DNA from: Myxacorys californica WJT36-NPBG1
GTDB lineage: Bacteria; Cyanobacteriota; Cyanobacteriia; Leptolyngbyales; Leptolyngbyaceae
Direction of reading: 5' to 3'
NCBI GenBank assembly: GCA_019359315.1
Contig: JAHHHO010000014.1
Coordinates: 36,614-100,613 of the forward strand
DNA length: 64,000 nt
Below are positions 56,248-64,000 of this stretch, piece by piece (position 1 is the stretch's first letter; each line of letters begins with the position of its first letter). The notes under the pieces are model-generated. The model was given only the letters and a program-made list of their open reading frames with translations, was not told the DNA's origin and did no database searches. The position numbers and the translations under genes are program-made.

Positions 56248-57360
56248 TTACCAATCCCGGACACTGAAGACGTTGCGGCGAACGAGCTGATAGGCATAAC
56301 CTAGAAAATGTGCGATCGGCATCGTTAACAACGAGACACCACAAAAAAACCATCGGCTTAGAAACGAGGGGATCTCTTCTGAATCGCCGCGCCAAAATTC
56401 TGAACTAAAGCTTTGGTTAAACTCTAAGGTGACGCGCAGGCTCTCCAGAAAGGGCAATAGTACACCAAGCAAAATGCACTGTTCGATTGGTAGATCGAGT
56501 TGAGGGGTGAGAATATCGAGCATTAGGAGTGCGATCGTACAGGAGATCACTAAAAACGGTAGTCTTCCTCTTAAACTCGATTTCTTGTGTTTTGTAGTTG
56601 TAAGAAATCGTCCTCTGCCATACTTAAAATACTGAATTAGCAATGCTTTCCAAGTGCTTCTAGGATAATACCAGACACAGATTTTTGAACTGATATAGAT
56701 TGCTTTAGAAGATTGCTTTTCTAGCCTCTGATTAAGCTCAGAGTCTTGGTTGGTAACCTGATCGAGGGCGAAAGTGGTATTCGACAATCGAATATTTAGC
56801 TCAGCATCTTCATTAACTGCTTCTGAGCTATAGCCAGAGCAATTAAGCAAATCTTTTCTCCAAAAACAGCCTAAATAGGCTGTATCTGCATAGCCATCAT
56901 ATTTAGGATTACGATACTTTGCACCACCATTGCCTAACCAAGTTTTAGAAGATAGAGCAACACCCGCCTGAAAAGCATTTTTTGCCACAAAACGCTGTGC
57001 TCCGCCTACATTAACAGCTTCAGACCTCAACAATGCTTCAACACACCGTTCAATATAGTCAGGTGCATAATCTGAGTGAGCATCGGCTCTTAGAAAAACT
57101 TCTCCATCACCGTGTTGCAGAATTAAGTTTAATCCTGCTGCTTGAATCTTGAGTGGATTATGCAAAAGTTTGACTCGTGAATCTTCTGAAGAAATCTGAT
57201 GAACTATGAGTTGGGTTCCGTCCGTACTGCCACCGTCTGCAACTAGTATTTCAACAGCATTAGAATACTTTGTTTTTAAAAATCTCTGAATAACCTTCTC
57301 AATGGATTGAGCTTCGTTATAAGTAGGAATTGCTATGGTGATTGTAGGAAACAATTTCAT
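56248..57360 (-). CDS. glycosyltransferase family 2
   Basis: A 370-residue membrane-associated GT2. It has TITIAIPTYNEAQSIEKVIQ, the nucleotide-binding ILVADGGSTDGTQL and VFLRADAHSDYAPDYIERCV (the DAH/DxD-like motif), then C-terminal hydrophobic helices (about 265-300, 330-360). It resembles succinoglycan-type sugar transferases. The start is the ATG at 57360; a longer frame overlaps the polymerase gene. It is the last gene in the polysaccharide run. Confidence 0.88.
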   Translation of the reverse strand: MKLFPTITIAIPTYNEAQSIEKVIQRFLKTKYSNAVEILVADGGSTDGTQLIVHQISSEDSRVKLLHNPLKIQAAGLNLILQHGDGEVFLRADAHSDYAPDYIERCVEALLRSEAVNVGGAQRFVAKNAFQAGVALSSKTWLGNGGAKYRNPKYDGYADTAYLGCFWRKDLLNCSGYSSEAVNEDAELNIRLSNTTFALDQVTNQDSELNQRLEKQSSKAIYISSKICVWYYPRSTWKALLIQYFKYGRGRFLTTTKHKKSSLRGRLPFLVISCTIALLMLDILTPQLDLPIEQCILLGVLLPFLESLRVTLEFNQSFSSEFWRGDSEEIPSFLSRWFFCGVSLLTMPIAHFLGYAYQLVRRNVFSVRDW

Positions 57361-57424
57361 CCTCACTTGTTGATAAAGTAGAAGTAAGAAAACACATTCC
57401 CGAGAAATTCGCATTAAAAATAGA

Positions 57425-58828
57425 TTATTGCAATGCAGAATCATACTCAAGGCTGGTTGGCCCAAACGGCTTGTATTGAGTCAGAGAATTGCCATCTTGT
57501 AAAAAAAGTAAAAACAGCAGCCATCCAGTTGGCAATGATGCAACACTGTTGAAATACACCATCAAAAGAGATAGGCCTAAACATGCCCATGCGTACTGAG
57601 ATATTTCAGCGTTAACCCGTAATTTTCTGAATGCTGCAGCAACGAAGATAGAAGACATAAATACTAGTCCAACTACCCCCATATCAAAAGCAACTAAAGC
57701 CCCATAAGCATAAGGCTTAAGGTCAACAAATCCGTTATGCATAAAGAAATTGATTTTAGAAGGATTAAGTCCTGAATCTTCTAGAGTATTTAAGAATTGA
57801 ATTGACCAAGAACCTAACCCAGAGCCAAAGCCATGAGTAGTAAACGCGTTAAAATACCCGGCATAAACGCTGATTGAACGTTGGCTGCCAAGCTCATTTG
57901 TCAAATTCAACAGCTTAAAAACATCAAAGTCTTCATAGCTAGACGAGGAAAAAGAAGTTAGAAGATCCAAAATTCTAGAATTAGGTAATATTGTTGTCAA
58001 AATAACTGGTGAGACAAGAATCAAACAAGTGAAAATTCCTATTAAAAGAAATTTAAGTAAGGTTGTCCCAATTCGCTGAGATAACAGCTGAAATGTTAGT
58101 AGTTTCCAAGCGCTTCTCATCAAACTAACAAGCACATGAAAAGTGAGAAAAATTGCAAAAAATATTGCAATTGTTGCTGACAAATTTAGAAATACCATGA
58201 TGACACAGCTACTAATCATGAAGTAGTATTCTAACTTCCTTATTTTTCCATTACGGCGAAGAAAGAATATAAAAGCCAACATTCCAATAATAATTTGAGC
58301 CGCATATGAAGGCTCTGGCGAAAATCCTGAGACTCCCCTGGAACCGCCTAATGACTCTCCTAAAAATCTAGGAATAAGAATAGTCAAAACAGTACTAATT
58401 CCGGTAGAGGAAAGAATAGACGGGAAGCATTGCTGCAAAATGCTAATAAGTAACCAGGGGTATAAACAGAATCTAAACGTCTTCGCTGATATCAGTCGAA
58501 GGTTATCAAAAAGAGCAGCAAAAATAAGAAGTGGCGTCGTAAGGATCAGAATAGACTGTAATGCACCCAAGACAAGTGTTTCTTCTGAAGAGACTAAGAA
58601 ATATCTAAATACACTGATTAGAAAGTAGAAGGCTGTAACTGAAAAAAATAAAGTGATATAGTGGCGAAGGAATTTAGGAGCTTGGTTATTTAGTAAATAA
58701 ATTCCAGCTACGATCGCTGCAATGGGCTGAGTTTCGGAATTTCCAATAGGAATTATTCTAAAAAAAGGAAAAAAACAGAGTAAAAAAGTCAAATTGAGGA
58801 GAGAATTCTGGTTATACAGTTGGCGCAT
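57425..58828 (-). CDS. O-antigen ligase/polymerase-like membrane protein
   Basis: A 467-residue polytopic protein with about ten or more transmembrane segments and a large periplasmic loop (about 265-375, with GFGSGLGSWSIQFLNTLEDS), the layout of Wzy polymerases and WaaL ligases. The loop holds GxG motifs typical of the family. It would polymerise repeat units flipped by the Wzx-type protein encoded upstream. It overlaps the upstream glycosyltransferase by 17 bp. Confidence 0.8.
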   Translation of the reverse strand: MRQLYNQNSLLNLTFLLCFFPFFRIIPIGNSETQPIAAIVAGIYLLNNQAPKFLRHYITLFFSVTAFYFLISVFRYFLVSSEETLVLGALQSILILTTPLLIFAALFDNLRLISAKTFRFCLYPWLLISILQQCFPSILSSTGISTVLTILIPRFLGESLGGSRGVSGFSPEPSYAAQIIIGMLAFIFFLRRNGKIRKLEYYFMISSCVIMVFLNLSATIAIFFAIFLTFHVLVSLMRSAWKLLTFQLLSQRIGTTLLKFLLIGIFTCLILVSPVILTTILPNSRILDLLTSFSSSSYEDFDVFKLLNLTNELGSQRSISVYAGYFNAFTTHGFGSGLGSWSIQFLNTLEDSGLNPSKINFFMHNGFVDLKPYAYGALVAFDMGVVGLVFMSSIFVAAAFRKLRVNAEISQYAWACLGLSLLMVYFNSVASLPTGWLLFLLFLQDGNSLTQYKPFGPTSLEYDSALQ

Positions 58829-60218
58829 TACTCCTCCAAGCAGTCAAAATACGCGACATCATTCTTTTTAAGATACTGTATGAGTTGAAATAGAAAAGTT
58901 CAACAACTTCATCGCTCACGAATGATAACAGGAGAATTTTAGGAAGAAACCGCAGTAATACGCAAAGTTTATTTTTCTCAAATTCAAGATGTTCTTTCAT
59001 TCTAGGAACTAAGCATTTAGAGCTTGTAGAAACGCCTCCAAATCTACTCAACGAAACGACTTGATCTATTACTTCTATACGCTCAGTAGCGAACCTACTC
59101 CAAAGTTCAGCATCAGCAGCATATCTAAACTTGGTGTCGAAGTAATGGTGTTCAAAATCATCACGCTTCATAAACAAAGCCTGATGAGGAAGATTTTTTC
59201 CCTGGCTCTTCACATGGATTAAGTTTGATGACAAATGGCTAAAAAAGGCATTTATCCCACACACGGAATGTCTACGATCGCTAAAGCCAATTGAACGAAC
59301 CACATCAAAATCAAAAAACAAATCACCTACATTCATGAAATTGACAAAGTCTCCTAAAGCAAATGACATTCCTTTATTCATCGCAGCGTATATACCTGAA
59401 TCTGGTTCGCTAATCCAGTAATCGATATAGTGTTCATACTGCTCAATTAGAGCCAATGTATTGTCTGTTGATCTTCCATCAACAATTATGAATTCTAAAT
59501 TTGAGTAAGTTTGGTTAATCACAGACTGAATCGTCTGTTCAAAATGTTTTTCTCCATTAAAAACTACTGTAATTATAGATATGAGAGGCTTCTCTTCGCA
59601 GGAGTGCTTAAATATTCCTTTAGTTCTAAGTCCACCTTCCTGCCTTTGTTTAGAATGAGTAGAGGAGAGAATCGTTTTTCTATCTCTATATTCTGAGTTA
59701 GAAGTAATCAAGGATTCATTAAATGCAGTATCCTTCCACTGGGCGATTTCTTCTATAAAAAAGTGGTTACGAGGCAAAGACAAATACAAGTGATGAATGG
59801 TTCTCCAATAGCAGCCAATGACTTGCTCTACTGGAACTTTCTTAAGCTCATACTTTTGGCTAAGCTTCATATTACGGTCGCATAGATAAACAATTATCTT
59901 ATGCCTACGCTCTTTCATATTAGTTCTCTCAAGAATGGCTACTTGCCAATCATGATCTACAAGGTTTTGTTGAAATATTTTGTCACTCCAAGCTTGCCTA
60001 ATATCAATATCATACACATCACACATGTCCGCCACAGAGATTAGCGAAACTAAGCCGTGCCAGCTAGTTAAATCTTGGCTATCATGCGGCTTCACACTTA
60101 ATACTTTTGTGAATTTAATCTGTAATTCTAAAGAGTTAAGAAAATTCAGACATATGGAGTTGGACAAATTTTCATAGCTTGTTAATCTTATAGGTTTTGT
60201 AGGTTTCATCTTACTCAA
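58812..60218 (-). CDS. GT2 glycosyltransferase with an unknown N-terminal domain
   Basis: A 468-residue protein. Residues about 213-460 are a GT-A family 2 domain (PLISIITVVFNGEKHFEQTI, FIIVDGRSTDNTLALIEQYE, ISEPDSGIYAAMNKGMSFAL). The N-terminal 210 residues have no domain I can name and begin MSKMKPTKPIRLTSYENLSN; typical GT2 enzymes of this sort are about 250 residues. The gene is in the exopolysaccharide run and overlaps the polymerase gene. The acceptor is unknown. Confidence 0.8.
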   Translation of the reverse strand: MSKMKPTKPIRLTSYENLSNSICLNFLNSLELQIKFTKVLSVKPHDSQDLTSWHGLVSLISVADMCDVYDIDIRQAWSDKIFQQNLVDHDWQVAILERTNMKERRHKIIVYLCDRNMKLSQKYELKKVPVEQVIGCYWRTIHHLYLSLPRNHFFIEEIAQWKDTAFNESLITSNSEYRDRKTILSSTHSKQRQEGGLRTKGIFKHSCEEKPLISIITVVFNGEKHFEQTIQSVINQTYSNLEFIIVDGRSTDNTLALIEQYEHYIDYWISEPDSGIYAAMNKGMSFALGDFVNFMNVGDLFFDFDVVRSIGFSDRRHSVCGINAFFSHLSSNLIHVKSQGKNLPHQALFMKRDDFEHHYFDTKFRYAADAELWSRFATERIEVIDQVVSLSRFGGVSTSSKCLVPRMKEHLEFEKNKLCVLLRFLPKILLLSFVSDEVVELFYFNSYSILKRMMSRILTAWRSNAPTV

Positions 60219-60270
60219 ATTTCTAAAGCTCTATTTGTTAAAGTGAGAATTTCTAGTAGATATAACTCGC

Positions 60271-61380
60271 TTAGTTTTGCAAAAGAGAGGAATAGACTAA
60301 CTGGGTTTGTTCAGCGCAGTTTTCCCAAGAAAATTTCTTAGCTCGTTCTTTACCCAACATAGAAAGAGTCATTGTTCTTTCGGTTGAGAACAAAACTTTT
60401 TCTAAGGCATCTGCTATGTTATCAACGTTGTAAGGATCAAAATATTCTCCTGCTTCTGCAACTACTTCTGGAATCGAACTAACGTTACTACAGATTACTG
60501 GGCATCCGAATGACATTGCTTCAATTGGAGGAATGCCAAAGCCTTCATACAGGGATGGATATGCTAGAGCAGCAGCGTGAGAGTAAAGGCCAGCGAGAGT
60601 ACTATCATTACCTTCTAAATGAATAACTTTTCCGTTAGGTAAACCTAATTCACTAATTTTGGATAGTTCAATCTTTGAAAAGGATTTACCTCCAAAAGAT
60701 ACAAGGCTAAATTCTTGGCGTATTCGTGAATTGTTAGCGTAAGCTTCAATCAATCTATCGAAATTTTTGTATTTGTCGCGCCGTCCTACATAAAGAATAT
60801 AAGGGACATTAATAACTTTGGAATGACCACTGCTGATGTTGCTTCTTAGTGAGTGACCTAAATAGGTAACAATCACCTTTTTAGGGTCTATATTGAGAAG
60901 AGAAATTAAATCATTCTTAGTAGCTTCAGATATACAGATAATGTAGTCAGCTCTATTGATTGCTGCTGCTTTAATAGAAATCAACTCACGTTCCCGGTTG
61001 CTCATCAGATAGCTAAATTTTTCGTGAATCATATCGTAAACGGTAAGAATAGTTGTGCACCGTTTAGGCGTAATGCACTTTTGTGAATAATAGGTTTCGT
61101 GAAGTAGATCTACTTTACTCTGTCTGAACCAGCATTTTGATAATTCAGCATTAGCAGCGCTTAAAACTCTTGAAGCACCAGGAAAGTAAGGAACTTTGTG
61201 TCCTCTTACTAAAGTTTTATCGCTTTTCTGCAAGTATCCATTTACAAAAACACCTGCAAAAATTTCAACCTCAAATTTGGTTGTTTTGGCAGTGCGAGTA
61301 GCAATTTCATAGATATACCGAGCAATGCCTCCGTACTTTGCACGTGAAAAGATTTGATAGTCATACACTAACTTAACCAT
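60271..61380 (-). CDS. GT4-type glycosyltransferase
   Basis: A 369-residue GT-B enzyme. The N-terminal half has YDYQIFSRAKYGGIARYIYE, and the C-terminal donor site has YPSLYEGFGIPPIEAMSFGC followed by P-V-I-C-S-N-V-S-S-I-P-E-V (E-x7-E motif). The start is the ATG at 61380, giving MVKLVYDYQIFSR. The product likely adds a hexose to the lipid-linked repeat unit. It lies between the methyltransferase and the GT2 gene. Confidence 0.9.
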   Translation of the reverse strand: MVKLVYDYQIFSRAKYGGIARYIYEIATRTAKTTKFEVEIFAGVFVNGYLQKSDKTLVRGHKVPYFPGASRVLSAANAELSKCWFRQSKVDLLHETYYSQKCITPKRCTTILTVYDMIHEKFSYLMSNRERELISIKAAAINRADYIICISEATKNDLISLLNIDPKKVIVTYLGHSLRSNISSGHSKVINVPYILYVGRRDKYKNFDRLIEAYANNSRIRQEFSLVSFGGKSFSKIELSKISELGLPNGKVIHLEGNDSTLAGLYSHAAALAYPSLYEGFGIPPIEAMSFGCPVICSNVSSIPEVVAEAGEYFDPYNVDNIADALEKVLFSTERTMTLSMLGKERAKKFSWENCAEQTQLVYSSLLQN

Positions 61381-61428
61381 TTTTGATTTCCGCAAGAACA
61401 ATATTTGTCGATTTTCTATCTGATAACA

Positions 61429-62229
61429 CTACAAATCATTAGATAGATTTTTTATCAGAATTTTGTGATCTGAATTAGTTTTTGAAGCCATCCTAATTTT
61501 TACATAATGCTGTAGGATGTGAGATGGCTTACCTGTTAAAAGTTTTAATAATCTCATTTTATTAACCGATTCATTTGTAATCACATGAATATTTTTGTTG
61601 GAGTATAGAAACAACGATAATTCGTTAGCTATATATTGGAGAGTTCGCGCCTGAAAAAATGAAATGTGCTGGCCTGTTCCTAGAGTGTAGTACCACCATT
61701 GCTCGGGATCTGGGGGCATTCTCAAAAATAGCTCTGTTGAAAAAATTATTGTTGATGTTTCTGATTTATTTAGAGCATCTTGTATAAAGCTAAGTGGATT
61801 GTAAATGTGTTCAAGTACTTCAAAGGCTGTAATTGCAGTAAAGGGTTTATGAGCTGTAGATTCATCAAATCCTTTAGAAAATACATTTTGGCAGTATAAG
61901 TCTGACCAGTAAAAGTCGAACCCAACGTCTCTCATCAATCTAGCCAATATTCCGTAACCCCCTGCTAGATCTAAGTACTTTCCTTCCTTATCCAATAAGA
62001 AGAAGAGAATGCAGCCTAGCTTTTTTGAGATAGAAATATTTCTTGCAATTAGCCCTGTATCTGCATCTGCGATCGCGCTACTGTAAGCTTCTTCTAACCA
62101 GTACGGCTCCTCGGTCTGTAAAAAACCGCAGCGATCGCAATAGAAATAACTAATAGTATACTTATTAAGGATTTTTGCCTTGAAACAATATCTTCTTTCA
62201 GCTAAACATATTGAGCATCTATTACTCAT
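61429..62229 (-). CDS. SAM-dependent methyltransferase with zinc motif
   Basis: A 266-residue class I methyltransferase. An N-terminal zinc-binding motif is visible (CSICLAERRYCF ... YFYCDRCGFLQ). The SAM site is KYLDLAGGYGILARLMRDVG and the post-I motif is AITAFEVLEHIYNPLSFI, as in Methyltransf_23 proteins linked to sugar or polysaccharide modification. It lies 17 bp after the flippase gene in the run. Confidence 0.85.
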   Translation of the reverse strand: MSNRCSICLAERRYCFKAKILNKYTISYFYCDRCGFLQTEEPYWLEEAYSSAIADADTGLIARNISISKKLGCILFFLLDKEGKYLDLAGGYGILARLMRDVGFDFYWSDLYCQNVFSKGFDESTAHKPFTAITAFEVLEHIYNPLSFIQDALNKSETSTIIFSTELFLRMPPDPEQWWYYTLGTGQHISFFQARTLQYIANELSLFLYSNKNIHVITNESVNKMRLLKLLTGKPSHILQHYVKIRMASKTNSDHKILIKNLSNDL

Positions 62230-62246
62230 TATCTTAATCTCCTTTC

Positions 62247-63608
62247 CTAACTAACTTTTAGGATTAGCAACTTCTTTAGAATGTCGTTGCCTACTATCCC
62301 TAAAGAGAATACGAGAACGCAAATCCCTGTAGACAAAGCAACCCCCACTGAGCCAAAATAGTGCCCTAAAGTAGTTGACAGTAAAAGGTTAGTACAAGCA
62401 GAAATAGGGGCAACAACTGCTTGTACATTAACTTCGCCTAAACCGTTAGCTAGCATCGCTACACATTGAGCAGTACAAACTAAGACAGTTGTTAAAAACA
62501 TCGCAATGATTGTAGATTGTAGAAAAAATTTAGGCTGATTGAACCAGTTTCTAAGAAGCCATGGAAACACTAAGGTCAACAGAAAACCTGCACAAAAAGA
62601 CCATGTTATGCTGAGCTTGATAGTCTGTTTAAATGTTTTATCAATCCAAATAAAATCGTTTCTTGCTTTTGCTTCAGCATAGGTAGACCAAAGTGGAAGA
62701 GTAAAAGCAGATTGTAAAGTTATGATTAGAGCAAACAATTTAAGCGCAATTCCATAAGTTGCGATTGTACTTGCTCCAAACAATTGAGCAATGATAATTA
62801 AATCTGTTTGAAAAATTAGAATTGCCGAGACTTGAGCAATCCAGAACTTGATTCCTGATCGAACTAGCCAAATAGAATTAGATAAGCAGAAATAGCGAAA
62901 TTTAGGCAGCAACCATCTTTTGTGAAAAAAGAATAAATGAATTGAAGCAAAAATGTCACCTAATAGTAGACCAATGAAAAAGAAACCTGCTAAAGCTGAT
63001 AGATTAGCCTGAAGCTGAATTGCAGTCATTAGTCCTACAACTGCAAAAAGGTTGCCTAAACCGCACCAAAAGCTGTAAATATAACCCTCTTGATAAGCTT
63101 GATAAACGCGATTTGGAATAGATAGTATTAAGGACAGAATAAAGAATATAAAGCAGGGCACGAGCGCGGCTTGAATTACTGATTGAGCCTCTAATGAGTG
63201 GACATTAAACACTCTATTCCAAGGAATATATAAGTAAGCGATCGCGCTGATGATACTGACGATCATAGCTATACAAATGATTAGCCAGAATGCACTGGAT
63301 ACTGCTTTCTGCGCTGTTCGCATATCGTCCTGTCCATCCGCTGTTGCTAAGGCATTCGTTAAACTGTTGGCAAGCCCTAAATCAACTATGCTGACCCAGC
63401 CAACAAACGAAGTTAGCAATAGCCAAACTCCAAACTGTTCTGCTTCTAAATAACTAGCTGTTAAAGGTACTGAAACAAACCCAGCTATGACAGAAATTCC
63501 TTTTGAAATTAAAGTAGCTACTCCTGTTACGGTAGCTCGATGAACACGTGTTCTTGCACGATTTCTTGAAGACTGGTGAGTTTGAAGAAAACGCTGAATT
63601 GACTGCAT
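62247..63608 (-). CDS. Wzx-type polysaccharide flippase
   Basis: A 453-residue protein with about 12-14 transmembrane helices of the MOP/MATE-like exporter superfamily. Its start has TGVATLISKGISVIAGFVSV, then QFGVWLLLTSFVGWVSIVDLG, typical of Wzx. It would flip undecaprenyl-linked oligosaccharide across the membrane. It is the first gene of the visible run on the minus strand. Confidence 0.88.
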   Translation of the reverse strand: MQSIQRFLQTHQSSRNRARTRVHRATVTGVATLISKGISVIAGFVSVPLTASYLEAEQFGVWLLLTSFVGWVSIVDLGLANSLTNALATADGQDDMRTAQKAVSSAFWLIICIAMIVSIISAIAYLYIPWNRVFNVHSLEAQSVIQAALVPCFIFFILSLILSIPNRVYQAYQEGYIYSFWCGLGNLFAVVGLMTAIQLQANLSALAGFFFIGLLLGDIFASIHLFFFHKRWLLPKFRYFCLSNSIWLVRSGIKFWIAQVSAILIFQTDLIIIAQLFGASTIATYGIALKLFALIITLQSAFTLPLWSTYAEAKARNDFIWIDKTFKQTIKLSITWSFCAGFLLTLVFPWLLRNWFNQPKFFLQSTIIAMFLTTVLVCTAQCVAMLANGLGEVNVQAVVAPISACTNLLLSTTLGHYFGSVGVALSTGICVLVFSLGIVGNDILKKLLILKVS

Positions 63609-64000
63609 TTTGAATCGATGTGCAATTTTGATAACGCGATCGAGGACGCTGGCAATGCACCTATCGTTTACTTATCAGCATTATTACTGAGTTGCTTGCG
63701 TGTTTCTGCCTGCACTTCTAGTAGAGTATAAAAAATGCAAAGAATCGAAGATGTAGGAAATACGGAAACTTTTACTTTCTGCTCTAAAACAGTCGCAGAA
63801 ATACGGAGTTCGATATTTATCTTTTTCTCATGAATAACAAAAAAAGAGCAGATAGAATGAATCTGCTCCTGTATTATACCAAGTGGATCAATACATGCTA
63901 CAGATAATAGCAGTCGCGTTTGAGGCAAAGGGATGGTTGGAGTCAGCCGCATCGAAATTCAAGAGAGTACAGAGCAACTCAAACACCTGATGCACTTACA
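63609..64000. other. right-edge non-coding stretch
   Basis: About 390 bp upstream of the flippase gene. No gene is supported. It holds the terminator at 63839-63868 and presumably the promoter of the polysaccharide run. Confidence 0.5.
63839..63868 (-). terminator. intrinsic terminator of an off-window gene
   Basis: On the minus strand GAGCAGAT pairs with ATCTGCTC around a 7-nt loop, followed by a run of T residues (63839-63845). It probably ends a minus-strand gene lying beyond the right edge. Confidence 0.8.

Noticed and set aside
63668..63952. 94-codon frame on the minus strand
   Set aside because: It overlaps a clear intrinsic terminator (63839-63868), has no family-like sequence and has composition like the intergenic flank.

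Overview
The window is chromosomal DNA of a cyanobacterium. HIP1-type GCGATCGC octamers are everywhere, and the gene set is that of an oxygenic phototroph: psaL, psaI, psbE-psbF-psbL-psbJ, ycf48, rubredoxin, ndhC-ndhK-ndhJ, ndhD, the response regulator rpaB, glgC and the glycine cleavage genes. The sequence does not fix the genus; the gene complement would suit a filamentous Leptolyngbya-like organism, which is an inference.

Layout. 0-17.5 kb is mostly housekeeping: a PEP-CTERM/HAF-repeat protein, uvrB, a secreted beta-propeller, panB, ndhD, comB, recA, xseA/xseB, a tightly overlapping nurA-mntA-hepT operon whose hepT carries a nonsense codon, a HAD hydrolase, radA and rpaB. 17.5-25 kb holds a signalling block (PP2C phosphatase followed by a CHAT caspase-like/FHA protein), a PedR-like LuxR regulator and hisS. 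25-33.6 kb is a photosynthesis block: psaL, a 978-residue acidic protein of unknown function, psaI, then convergent rubA-ycf48-psbE-F-L-J, then divergent ndhC-K-J.

33.7-40.0 kb is accessory DNA: three palindromic repeat units, then a mosaic of two interleaved direct-repeat pairs (B1-cargo-A1, B2-cargo-A2). Cargo 1 is an Mrr-type nuclease gene interrupted by an amber codon; cargo 2 is a secreted beta-helix protein. Each cargo ends in an 84-bp sequence with integron attC architecture, immediately followed by repeat A, which starts at the GTTAGGC core and leads into parD-parE (complete after A1, truncated after A2). This looks like a small integron-type cassette array without an integrase in view, and it is the strongest candidate here for an unusual system.

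40-45 kb carries an aldo/keto reductase, a DUF922 putative metalloprotease, a secreted unknown, a pirin and a peptidase E. 45.1-45.8 kb is a transposase graveyard. 45.8-52.8 kb holds gcvT, gcvH and gcvP (gcvP bears an in-frame insertion of a dispersed repeat), glgC and a P-loop kinase. 52.8-56.2 kb has a secreted unknown, an OprB-like porin without an evident signal peptide and a gutted histidine kinase. 56.2-63.6 kb is an AT-richer exopolysaccharide cluster on the minus strand (flippase, methyltransferase, three glycosyltransferases, polymerase).

No rRNA, tRNA, CRISPR array or complete insertion sequence was recognised. The first 660 bases and the last 390 bases hold no gene I can support.
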